From positions 3,008 to 9,702 of the forward strand of contig NVVG01000107.1 of assembly GCA_002402125.1 (NCBI GenBank): a stretch of 6,695 nucleotides of DNA, written 5' to 3'. The DNA comes from Moraxellaceae bacterium. Lineage in GTDB: Bacteria; Pseudomonadota; Gammaproteobacteria; Pseudomonadales; Ketobacteraceae. A program made the translations under genes and the position numbers. Below the pieces are notes generated by a model that did not search any database, was not told the DNA's origin, and saw only the letters and a list, made by a program, of their open reading frames with translations. How positions within the stretch are numbered: position 1 is the first letter of the stretch; each line of letters starts with the position of its first letter. Below, in pieces: positions 1 through 6,573 of the stretch.

Positions 1-47
1 GCTTAAGCGAAGCTGAGCTACACTAAAAAGGTACCCTCAACAAAGCT

Positions 48-89
48 GCTAAGCACCGTATCTGTATACCAATTTCGCGGCTAAGCACC
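48..89. repeat. 10-bp direct repeat upstream of the kinase gene
   Basis: GCTAAGCACC occurs at 48-57 and again at 80-89, exactly 32 bp apart (about three helical turns). It lies 67-108 bp before the kinase ATG, where a regulator could bind. No GG-N10-GC sigma-54 element and no convincing sigma-70 pair was found in 1-155. The stretch shows no supported gene. Confidence 0.4.
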
Positions 90-155
90 CTTCTAGTCCG
101 TGGGCTTATGATATATACAACCTCGGCGTTCATCTAAGCTCTGAGATCGCGATTC

Positions 156-2702
156 ATGACCAATATTGACAATCAAGTTCCAACCTCCAAGCGACTTTCT
201 AATCGCAAACTATTCCTCGCACAGACAATCTGTATAGTTAGCGTTATTGCCATTACCTGTGCACTTTTTCTCTATACGACCATAAAAAACGATGTTGAAG
301 AAATCCAGCAAAAAGATTTCGACCGCAGAATGCAATCCTATGAGGCCTTGGTAAATCAATTTATCCAGTTAAACATGCATTTTGTTAGAGATGCATCCAC
401 ACACCCGGATATCGCGCAATCAGCAATACAACCACGTTTCATGAAGGAAATCTTGCACGACCATATGAGCCGCATCCAATTAATGGGTAAAGATGTGCAA
501 CTGACTTTGCTTGATGTTAAAGGTAAGATAATTCATTCAACATTAAGTAGCCCCGACTTCAATTACCAGGAACATGAGGGAATAAAAGGAATCATTGGCC
601 AAAGTCGAACTCAATATATTGGCATTCACTCTGACAAAGACCAATATTACATCACCTTTGCGGTCGGGATATCTATTAAAAACAAAACAAGAGGAGTACT
701 TCTTACAGAAATTCCTATCAGCGAAATGACAACCCATGCTCATTGGCCGACTACGATGGTAACCGATTATCTTGAATTTATTTATGATAATACTCTTATA
801 CTGTCCCTCGGGCCTGAAATTACCGACATGCCAAGAAAGGTTGTTGATCTACCTATCAAAGACTTTCAGCTTATTGGCCAACTAGATGGCAGTCATTATT
901 TGGATACGAGGAAAAGTATCCAAAAAAGAATTTTTATCGCTTTTATTACTTTTATGGTGTTATCGGCCTGCTCAGCGGTAGCTATATTTCGCCTAAAAGG
1001 TATATCGGTAATTAACCCTAGTGAGAAACCAGCTGACTCCAACACAACGTCAACTAAACCTCCTCCTCCCACTACTACATCCACTGCACCCGTTGCTAAC
1101 GACAACAGCTTAAACGCAAACCAAGCGAAATCGAGCTTTTTAGCGACAATGAGCCACGAGATTCGAACTCCAATGAACGCCGTTCTGGGTATTCTTGGTT
1201 TGTTACGAAATACTCAGCTCACAGAAGATCAACAGCGCCTTGTTCGAACAGGTAGAGACGCCGGCGAACTATTACTCACCATCATTAATGACATCCTAGA
1301 CTTCTCGAAAATGGAAGCCGATCGACTTCAGCTAGAGAATTCGGGCTTCAACTTACATGAAATGCTTGAATCTACAATACGGTTAATGAAATCCCAATCA
1401 GACCGCAAGCAAATCAATCTCGAACTCATCGTTCATCCTGAACTACCAAAATATGCCAAGGGAGATCCTGATAGGTTACGACAGATTTTGATTAATCTCA
1501 TCAGCAACGCAACAAAATTCACTACCGGCGGAGGTATCAAGGTTATCGCATCGTCAACTGGCCTCGACGACGATGATGAAGATTTTGAATTTTTATGTGC
1601 CATAAAGGATACAGGTATCGGCATCCCGGAAGAAATCAGGTCAACTCTGTTCGACGAATTTACGATGGCTGATCAAACTCACTCTAGACGATACGAGGGT
1701 ACGGGTTTAGGATTGGCAATCTGTAAACGCCTCGTATCGCTAATGAAAGGTAGAATAGATGTTTCAAGTGAAGTCGGTTCTGGTAGTACATTTACCTTTA
1801 CTGCGAAACTAGGATCAGCCGTAGGTTTAGAGGACGAAATTAACCGTGGAAATGAAGAACCTACATTAATCCCTAAACAAGGAACTAGAATTTTACTCGC
1901 AGAAGATAATCCTGCCAATCAGATGTTAGTAAAAATGATACTCGAAGATGTTGACCTATTTGTTGATACCGTGGCAGATGGTTCAGAAGCCGTTGAGGCG
2001 GTTAGATCCATCCCTTACGACGTTATACTAATGGATATATCAATGCCGGAAATGGACGGGATGACGGCAACAGCAGAAATACGCAGGCTTACCAATGGCG
2101 CAGAAAAAACGCCTATTATCGCGTTGACAGCCCACGTGCTATCTGGCGATAGAGAACGATTTATAGCGTCCGGAATGGATGACTATTTGACAAAACCGGT
2201 AGACCGGGAGAAAACCTTACACTGCATCGCAGTCTGGACAGGTTCGTCCATAAGACAAGATGCTACACCCGCAAACGACAGCGACAACATCATCCAACCG
2301 ACAATGACCAACTATCAAACACTACCGCAAGATTCGCAATTAGACCATGAGTCTGAAGCCGTATGTGAACTCACTCTTACTCAGTTAGTAAAAGACACCT
2401 CCGCTGAGGTCCTGCCAAAATTATTAACGTTATACATAAAAGACGCTCGGGTGAGAATGAAACGTATAGAGTTAGCCATCAAAGAAAATGATGCCAAAAT
2501 ACTAGAATTTGAGTCTCATACCATTGGAAGCAGCGCAGCGGCCCATGGCAATATGGCATTGCACGATATTGCAAGAGAGATTGAGAACCTCTGCATTGAG
2601 AAAAAAACGACTGAAGCCATGCAAAAAGCCACTGATTTATCCGTATTAGCTAGCGATTCCTTTACAAAGCTCGAACTACGGATAGAAATTGGGTTTACTT
2701 AA
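156..2702 (+). CDS. Hybrid sensor histidine kinase with receiver and HPt domains (SypF-like architecture)
   Basis: This is an inner-membrane hybrid histidine kinase of 848 residues. Membrane segments lie at about 20-43 and 259-280 and enclose a periplasmic sensor of roughly 215 residues. The sensor has no clear family motif, but its stretches around LLDVKGKI and a later YYITFAVGI look PAS/Cache-like. A Pro/Thr-rich linker (about 290-318) replaces a HAMP domain. The DHp domain carries MSHEIRTP with phospho-acceptor His334. The ATPase domain has the N box (N447, N451), DTGIGIP from D485 and GTGLGLAI from G515. The receiver (about 577-692) has E583/D584, phospho-Asp627, T658 and K680. A C-terminal HPt has His788 in SHTIGSSA. 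All catalytic residues are present, so a His-Asp-His relay is expected, most likely ending on Asp55 of the regulator encoded 84 bp downstream. The start is set by the first membrane segment; the ribosome site is weak (GAG, 10 nt upstream). The architecture matches SypF of Vibrio fischeri; the signal is unknown. Confidence 0.95.
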   Translation: MTNIDNQVPTSKRLSNRKLFLAQTICIVSVIAITCALFLYTTIKNDVEEIQQKDFDRRMQSYEALVNQFIQLNMHFVRDASTHPDIAQSAIQPRFMKEILHDHMSRIQLMGKDVQLTLLDVKGKIIHSTLSSPDFNYQEHEGIKGIIGQSRTQYIGIHSDKDQYYITFAVGISIKNKTRGVLLTEIPISEMTTHAHWPTTMVTDYLEFIYDNTLILSLGPEITDMPRKVVDLPIKDFQLIGQLDGSHYLDTRKSIQKRIFIAFITFMVLSACSAVAIFRLKGISVINPSEKPADSNTTSTKPPPPTTTSTAPVANDNSLNANQAKSSFLATMSHEIRTPMNAVLGILGLLRNTQLTEDQQRLVRTGRDAGELLLTIINDILDFSKMEADRLQLENSGFNLHEMLESTIRLMKSQSDRKQINLELIVHPELPKYAKGDPDRLRQILINLISNATKFTTGGGIKVIASSTGLDDDDEDFEFLCAIKDTGIGIPEEIRSTLFDEFTMADQTHSRRYEGTGLGLAICKRLVSLMKGRIDVSSEVGSGSTFTFTAKLGSAVGLEDEINRGNEEPTLIPKQGTRILLAEDNPANQMLVKMILEDVDLFVDTVADGSEAVEAVRSIPYDVILMDISMPEMDGMTATAEIRRLTNGAEKTPIIALTAHVLSGDRERFIASGMDDYLTKPVDREKTLHCIAVWTGSSIRQDATPANDSDNIIQPTMTNYQTLPQDSQLDHESEAVCELTLTQLVKDTSAEVLPKLLTLYIKDARVRMKRIELAIKENDAKILEFESHTIGSSAAAHGNMALHDIAREIENLCIEKKTTEAMQKATDLSVLASDSFTKLELRIEIGFT

Positions 2703-2712
2703 TATTCAATTT

Positions 2713-2764
2713 GTCTTTAAACATATTCTTTAAACATAGCCTTCAAACATAGTCTTTTAACATT
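2713..2764. repeat. Four tandem 13-bp units between kinase and regulator genes
   Basis: Four head-to-tail units of 13 bp, with consensus GTCTTTAAACATA, fill most of the 84-bp gap. Units 1 (2713-2725) and 2 (2726-2738) differ at one base; units 3 (2739-2751) and 4 (2752-2764) differ from the consensus at two positions each. No sigma-54 element and no strong terminator are seen here, so the two genes are probably cotranscribed across it. The role is unknown: a protein-binding array, a spacer that varies by slippage, or neutral sequence. Confidence 0.65.
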
Positions 2765-2786
2765 GATCAACGATCGAGATTGAATC

Positions 2787-4211
2787 ATGCGAAAAAACCC
2801 CAGTGTATTAGTAGTTGAGGATTCTGAGCCGTTGGCACTGCTCTACCAAGAGTATTTAAAAGATGAATCAATCACACTTTCTATCGTTGATTCTGGAAAA
2901 GCAGCAATGGATTCTATTGCAAAAAACCCTCCTGACCTCCTTTTATTAGATCTAATGCTACCTGATATGAAAGGGCAGGAAATATTATCCTGGATTGTTA
3001 AAGAAGGGTTTCCAACAAGCACAATTGTCGTTACTGGCCATGGGTCTGTCGATGTCGCCGTCGATGTTATGCGTATAGGTGCGGAAGACTTTTTAGAGAA
3101 GCCAGTTTCAGCAGACAGGCTTAAGACATCCATCAGGAATCAGCTTGAGCGATCACGCTTGAAATATTTAGTTGAAGATTTCGAAAGCTCTTTTGAACGA
3201 CAAGAATATCATGGATTTATTGGTTCATGCTTACCAATGCAGGGAATCTATCGCATCATTGATGCAGCAGCCCCGAGCAAAGCCACCGTTTTTATAACTG
3301 GAGAAAGCGGCACTGGAAAAGAAGTTTGCGCTGAGGCAATTCATAAACAAGGAAATCGAGCAGAGAAAGAATTTGTAGCCATCAACTGTGGAGCAATACC
3401 AAAAGACCTGATGGAAAGTGAAATATTTGGTCATGTCAAAGGGGCATTTACTGGTGCGATATCAGATAGAATGGGGGCTGCGTCTTTGGCTGATGGCGGA
3501 ACGCTGTTTCTTGATGAAATTGGCGAAATGGATATTGATTTACAAACAAAACTATTACGCTTTGTTCAAACGGGCACATTTAAGAAAGTAGGTGGTAGCA
3601 AGACTGAAGAAGTTGATATTCGTTTCATCTGCGCCACTAATCGAGACCCATTGCAGGCAGTTGCCGATGGGCTTTTTAGAGAAGACCTATACTATCGTTT
3701 ACACGTTGTCCCTATTCATCTACCACCTCTACGTGAACGTGGTGACGATATTATCGCCATTGCAAACCGTTTTTTACATGAATTCGCGAGAGAGGAAAAT
3801 AAAAAGTTCGAAAGCTTTTCTCCGGAAGTAGAAATAATCTTTAGACGCTATAGCTGGCCAGGGAACATACGCCAACTACAAAACGTCATTCGAAATATAT
3901 TGGTGTTGCATGACGGTGTAAACATAACATTTGAACATTTGCCTCCGCCGCTAAACACATCAATAAATAAAGAAGATATCTATCAATTGGTACCAAAAGA
4001 AACATCTACTCCCCTACCCTCAAATACTGATATTTCCGCTAGTGAAGAAGATTCGACGCTCATCATTCCACTCTCCACAGTGGAAAGAGAGACCATTACT
4101 CGAGCTATCAACATATGTGAGGGCAACATACCGAAAGCTGCAGCTCTATTGGATGTAAGCCCATCTACCATATACCGGAAAAAACAATCCTGGGAGTCAG
4201 GCGGACATTAG
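2787..4211 (+). CDS. Sigma-54-dependent response regulator of the LuxO/SypG family
   Basis: This 474-residue NtrC-class activator has a receiver (1-120), an AAA+ domain (about 146-385) and a Fis-type helix-turn-helix (about 430-468). The receiver shows E11/D12, phospho-Asp55, T83 and K105. The AAA+ domain shows Walker A GESGTGKE from G172, the sigma-54 contact loop GAFTGA at 219-224, Walker B LFLDE ending D243/E244, FREDLYYRL with R298, and WPGNIRQLQN from W357. From memory, FIGSxxxMQxxYRxID, then SKA, FITGESGTGKEVCAEAIH and DLQTKLLRF are nearly those of Vibrio LuxO, closer than to NtrC or the PrsR regulators of PEP-CTERM loci. The helix-turn-helix has EGNIPKAAALLDVSPSTIYRK. It should bind upstream enhancers and drive sigma-54 polymerase, here most plausibly at the three -24/-12 elements in this window. 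The neighbouring kinase is its likely partner. The ribosome site is weak (GAG, 8 nt before ATG). LuxO and SypG cannot be told apart here; the sugar genes favour a SypG-like role. Confidence 0.96.
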   Translation: MRKNPSVLVVEDSEPLALLYQEYLKDESITLSIVDSGKAAMDSIAKNPPDLLLLDLMLPDMKGQEILSWIVKEGFPTSTIVVTGHGSVDVAVDVMRIGAEDFLEKPVSADRLKTSIRNQLERSRLKYLVEDFESSFERQEYHGFIGSCLPMQGIYRIIDAAAPSKATVFITGESGTGKEVCAEAIHKQGNRAEKEFVAINCGAIPKDLMESEIFGHVKGAFTGAISDRMGAASLADGGTLFLDEIGEMDIDLQTKLLRFVQTGTFKKVGGSKTEEVDIRFICATNRDPLQAVADGLFREDLYYRLHVVPIHLPPLRERGDDIIAIANRFLHEFAREENKKFESFSPEVEIIFRRYSWPGNIRQLQNVIRNILVLHDGVNITFEHLPPPLNTSINKEDIYQLVPKETSTPLPSNTDISASEEDSTLIIPLSTVERETITRAINICEGNIPKAAALLDVSPSTIYRKKQSWESGGH

Positions 4212-5141
4212 CGGCGGATCGGTACCAACGACTTCACACTCTAACAAAGCCCGCAGACCTCTAATTAATGGTTGTTTAGCGGTAACCCCTAGTATTTGAG
4301 CGGCATATCGCGGGTCCCCCACGGAGACGCGCACATCTGCTTTACGTTGTGGGCCGTTCTCAATTGGAAGCTGAACACCACTAATTGCCATCATTATTTT
4401 AGCCAGTTTCTTGATACTAACCGTTTTCCCGGTACAAACATTATACACCGATGGCACACGCCCTATCTTTTCCAGTGCCACCCTAAGAAATACAATAACA
4501 TCATCAATATGTACAAAATCCCTCACCTGTTGCCCATCGCCGTAGATTGTTAACGGTTTTAAATTTCGAATGCTGTCCTTAAATTGACTAATGACACCTG
4601 AATGTGGCGAATCAAAACCTTGTCTATCTCCATATACATTAAATAGGCGAACCCCAGCAGTAGGCACCCCGTGTTCCAATGTAGCGACTCGAGCATATAA
4701 CTCCGTTCCAAGCTTATTAGCGCCATAGACAGTGATGGGCCTCTCCATTGAATCCTCAGACAGTGGCATATCCGCATTATCACCATACACCGATGAGGAA
4801 GTTGCATACACAACCGGTGTAGAATTTTTCCTTGCAGCATCAAATATATTTACGCTACCAGTAAGATTAACCGAATGTATAGATTCTAGGCTTCTTACTG
4901 GTGGATGAATTGAGGGGACGGCTGCAAGATGAAAGCAGGCATCAATATTCCACATAGATGTCCGCACTACATCTTTGTCGCAAACACTACCTACAATTAG
5001 GTCGCAATTATTGGGTATTCTAGAGCGATTCCCTGTCGACAGATCATCAAGCACGCGTACAGAATGACCATCTTTCAGGAGGTTCTCAACTAGATACGAA
5101 CCAATAAAACCACACCCACCAGTTACAAGATAATTTGCCAT
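4197..5141 (-). CDS. NAD-dependent nucleotide-sugar epimerase/dehydratase (extended SDR, GalE/WbpP-like)
   Basis: This cytoplasmic extended short-chain dehydrogenase/reductase of 314 residues probably epimerises or otherwise alters a UDP-sugar that feeds polysaccharide synthesis. It shows the Rossmann NAD motif TGGCGFIG (G8, G11, G14), an adenosine-ribose acidic pair after strand 2 (VLDDLSTGN), the catalytic serine region SSSVYG (S115-S117), the YxxxK pair Y139/K143, the substrate loop RLFNVYG and RDFVHIDD from R207. Length and motifs fit UDP-glucose or UDP-GlcNAc 4-epimerases, but a dehydratase or decarboxylase cannot be excluded. In-frame GTG at 5150 and ATG at 5147 lie upstream, but ATG 5141 is preferred. 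It gives the standard MANYLVTGG beginning and has AGGTGA five bases upstream, and the other two starts would fall inside that site. A sigma-54 element lies 38-54 bp upstream. The gene converges on and overlaps the response regulator by 15 bp. Confidence 0.92.
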   Translation of the reverse strand: MANYLVTGGCGFIGSYLVENLLKDGHSVRVLDDLSTGNRSRIPNNCDLIVGSVCDKDVVRTSMWNIDACFHLAAVPSIHPPVRSLESIHSVNLTGSVNIFDAARKNSTPVVYATSSSVYGDNADMPLSEDSMERPITVYGANKLGTELYARVATLEHGVPTAGVRLFNVYGDRQGFDSPHSGVISQFKDSIRNLKPLTIYGDGQQVRDFVHIDDVIVFLRVALEKIGRVPSVYNVCTGKTVSIKKLAKIMMAISGVQLPIENGPQRKADVRVSVGDPRYAAQILGVTAKQPLIRGLRALLECEVVGTDPPLMSA

Positions 5142-5146
5142 GACCA

Positions 5147-5152
5147 TCACCT
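5147..5152 (-). promoter_or_regulatory. Ribosome binding site deciding the epimerase start
   Basis: AGGTGA on the minus strand lies five bases before ATG 5141 and pairs well with the 3' end of 16S rRNA. It covers the two alternative upstream starts (GTG 5150 and ATG 5147 overlap or abut it), which argues that ATG 5141 is used. Confidence 0.7.
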
Positions 5153-5180
5153 ATTTCAATTGTTATTACATGTGAAATAG
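5151..5180. repeat. Perfect 8-bp inverted repeat at the epimerase promoter
   Basis: CTATTTCA (5151-5158) and its exact reverse complement TGAAATAG (5173-5180) flank 14 bases. The outer arm reaches the -12 GC of the minus-strand sigma-54 element and the inner arm touches the ribosome site. The predicted transcript start (about 5168) falls between the arms, so a leader hairpin would not form from that start. A protein operator is more likely than an RNA structure. Confidence 0.5.
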
Positions 5181-5195
5181 CAAACCGCATGCCAA
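5179..5195 (-). promoter_or_regulatory. Sigma-54 (-24/-12) promoter for the epimerase gene
   Basis: Read on the minus strand this is TTGGCATGCGGTTTGCT, against the consensus YTGGCACGRNNNTTGCW. The invariant GG (5193-5192) and GC (5181-5180) are exactly 10 bases apart, as sigma-54 requires. Predicted transcription starts near 5168, giving a leader of about 27 nt before the ATG at 5141. The match is by eye and not tested. Confidence 0.8.
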
Positions 5196-5277
5196 CTGGA
5201 AACCTAATATTTTCAAGCCGATCTATAACCGTTGACGAAAAACAAAACATTCTATTAGCTAAAAAACGCGAGATGCG

Positions 5278-5290
5278 TTGCGAACTGCAA
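5278..5290. promoter_or_regulatory. LuxO-type enhancer dyad, site 1
   Basis: TTGCGAACTGCAA matches the Vibrio LuxO site TTGCA-N3-TGCAA at 9 of 10 defined positions. Its centre is about 96 bp upstream of the predicted glycosyltransferase start and about 116 bp upstream of the predicted epimerase start. Both are workable distances for a sigma-54 activator. The regulator encoded at 2787-4211 is the obvious candidate to bind it, by inference from family. Confidence 0.65.
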
Positions 5291-5307
5291 TGAAATAATG
5301 ATCTCCA

Positions 5308-5320
5308 TTGCATAATGCAG
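5308..5320. promoter_or_regulatory. LuxO-type enhancer dyad, site 2
   Basis: TTGCATAATGCAG matches TTGCA-N3-TGCAA at 9 of 10 defined positions. Its centre is 30 bp from that of site 1, close to three helical turns, so both sites would face the same side of the DNA, as paired enhancers commonly do. It lies about 66 bp upstream of the predicted glycosyltransferase start. Confidence 0.65.
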
Positions 5321-5352
5321 CCAAATAACTCTCCTAGAGTCAGCTTTTGGTA

Positions 5353-5369
5353 TCGGCACTAACATTGCT
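5353..5369 (+). promoter_or_regulatory. Sigma-54 (-24/-12) promoter for the glycosyltransferase gene
   Basis: The sequence TCGGCACTAACATTGCT keeps GGCAC and TTGCT, with GG (5355-5356) and GC (5367-5368) exactly 10 bases apart. Departures from consensus are C for T just before GG and T for G after GGCAC. Predicted start of transcription is near 5380, 31 bases before the ATG. Confidence 0.82.
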
Positions 5370-5410
5370 TTTAAATTAGTTATCTTTCTTTATTTAGTAG
5401 GAGTCTCATT

Positions 5411-6433
5411 ATGAAATCACCCAAAAATACTATATGGATACTATTGGATAGTCGAAAACCTGGAGGCATTGAATCCCACACATTTGAACTTGCAAAAGGT
5501 TTAGTTCGATTCGGAAAAAGAGTTGTGGTCGTTTTCCTTAATAACTATGGTCATCATCCACTAAGGTCCTTACTAATAAGCCAGGGTATATCAACCATAT
5601 CTTTAGATGGATCGTTTTTCTCCCTGTATAAAAAGGCCAACCAAAAAAAACCCGCCATTATTCATACTCATGGGTATAAAGCCGGTATATACGGTAGAAT
5701 TGTGGCAACAACATTAGATATACCTGTAGTTTCTACCTATCATGCTGGAGAAATATCAAAGGGAAAACTTGCCATTTACACTTGGCTTGATCGTTCCACG
5801 GCAGCATTAGCCGACAAGGTTTATACCGTTAGTAAATCTATTAAAGAAAACATTCCAACAAAATCAGAAATAGTAAATAACTTCATCGATACCAGAAACA
5901 TTAAAGAGTCACACGGAAACCAAATTGCTTTTGTTGGCAGACTTAGCCAGGAAAAAGGTCCAGACATTTTTGTTAAACTTGCATCCATGTTCCCTCGCCA
6001 TCACTTTCACATTTATGGTGATGGTCCCTGTATAAAGGAATTACAATCGAACGCCACACCAAACGTTGTATTTCATGGGCAAAAAAATACTATGAGCGAC
6101 CATTGGAAGAATATTGGATTATTGGTGATGCCATCTCGCCATGAAGGCATGCCTTTGGCAGCATTAGAAGCAATGGCCCATGGGATTCCAGTAATCGCCT
6201 CCGACGTGGGAGCACTTAGTCAATTGATAGAACATGGAGAAAACGGATGGATCAATCAACCTGGAAACATTGAGGAAACGAGAAAACTGATTTTTTACTG
6301 GTTAACTATGTCACCTGACAACCAAAATAAGATAAAAACTGAAGCCAGATATACAATTAACGCCAACTTTTCTCAAGAAAAGGTTATTCCTAAACTCATA
6401 AAACAATATCATAAACTCTCTCATCAATTGTAA
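5411..6433 (+). CDS. GT4-family glycosyltransferase (GT-B fold)
   Basis: This 340-residue protein is a retaining glycosyltransferase that would add a sugar from a nucleotide donor to a growing polysaccharide or lipid-linked repeat at the cytoplasmic face of the inner membrane. The N-terminal Rossmann domain has the GGIE glycine-rich motif (18-21), a conserved IIHTHGYKAG strand and the STYHAGE loop. The C-terminal domain begins at FVGRLSQEKG, with R177 and K182 expected to bind donor phosphates, followed by YGDGP (202-206) and the EX7E motif E245/E253 inside HEGMPLAALEAMAHG. There is no signal peptide or membrane span. The acceptor and donor cannot be read from sequence. The start has a good ribosome site, AGGAG at 5399-5403, seven bases before ATG. 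A sigma-54 element at 5353-5369 would give a leader of about 31 nt. The gene stands alone in its transcription unit as far as the window shows: 140 bp and another promoter separate it from the next. Confidence 0.94.
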   Translation: MKSPKNTIWILLDSRKPGGIESHTFELAKGLVRFGKRVVVVFLNNYGHHPLRSLLISQGISTISLDGSFFSLYKKANQKKPAIIHTHGYKAGIYGRIVATTLDIPVVSTYHAGEISKGKLAIYTWLDRSTAALADKVYTVSKSIKENIPTKSEIVNNFIDTRNIKESHGNQIAFVGRLSQEKGPDIFVKLASMFPRHHFHIYGDGPCIKELQSNATPNVVFHGQKNTMSDHWKNIGLLVMPSRHEGMPLAALEAMAHGIPVIASDVGALSQLIEHGENGWINQPGNIEETRKLIFYWLTMSPDNQNKIKTEARYTINANFSQEKVIPKLIKQYHKLSHQL

Positions 6434-6439
6434 TTTGAG

Positions 6440-6452
6440 TCGCAAACTGCAT
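6440..6452. promoter_or_regulatory. Weaker LuxO-type dyad, site 3
   Basis: TCGCAAACTGCAT matches TTGCA-N3-TGCAA at 8 of 10 defined positions and shares the AACTGCA core with site 1 (10 of 13 bases identical overall). It is centred about 105 bp upstream of the predicted sigma-54 start for the exported-protein gene. It begins seven bases after the glycosyltransferase stop codon. No second site at a 30-bp phase was found here. Confidence 0.5.
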
Positions 6453-6523
6453 TTGTTATGAACAAGCATTACCGAATAAAACGTAACCTAATGTTATATA
6501 AAGCATTAATTTTTATTTTACAG

Positions 6524-6540
6524 TTGGATCGTTTTTTGCT
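6524..6540 (+). promoter_or_regulatory. Sigma-54 (-24/-12) promoter for the exported-protein gene
   Basis: The sequence TTGGATCGTTTTTTGCT has GG (6526-6527) and GC (6538-6539) exactly 10 bases apart, a full TTGCT, and a T-rich spacer. The -24 half departs from consensus at two positions (AT in place of CA). Predicted start of transcription is near 6551, 23 bases before ATG. Confidence 0.72.
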
Positions 6541-6573
6541 CATAAGTCGTAACAACAAACTTGGAGAGCATCG

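Noticed and set aside
3..26. Possible last codons of an upstream gene ending in TAA at 24-26
   Set aside because: Only seven codons are open in this frame, far too few to support a gene end.
107..112. TATGAT as a sigma-70 -10 box for the kinase gene
   Set aside because: No -35-like hexamer lies 16-18 bp upstream and there is no extended -10; a single hexamer is not evidence.
23..133. 36-codon ORF on the minus strand upstream of the kinase gene
   Set aside because: It has no good ribosome site, its composition is not protein-like (many Arg and Ile with no pattern), and its length is expected by chance.
2713..2764. CRISPR array
   Set aside because: The units are 13 bp and directly adjacent with no spacers, so this is a simple tandem repeat.
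2843..3133. 96-codon minus-strand ORF inside the regulator gene
   Set aside because: It is antisense to the conserved receiver domain, with no family features or ribosome site; it is a shadow of that gene's codon pattern.
4559..4843. 94-codon minus-strand ORF within the epimerase gene
   Set aside because: It is an alternate frame of the epimerase, whose motifs run unbroken through the same stretch; its residues are rich in Met, Leu, Arg and Cys without pattern.
5196..5277. Possible Qrr-like small RNA, as LuxO regulators often control one
   Set aside because: No conserved Qrr core, no terminator hairpin with U-run, and both sigma-54 elements point out of the region toward the flanking genes.
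5086..5313. 75-codon minus-strand ORF across the epimerase start and the divergent promoter region
   Set aside because: It would cover the epimerase promoter, ribosome site and dyads, and shows no recognisable protein features.
6448..6468. Stem-loop (TGC-TTGTT / AACAAGCA) as a terminator for the glycosyltransferase gene
   Set aside because: The stem is AT-rich with a two-base bulge, the loop is three bases and no U-run follows; it also overlaps the site 3 dyad.
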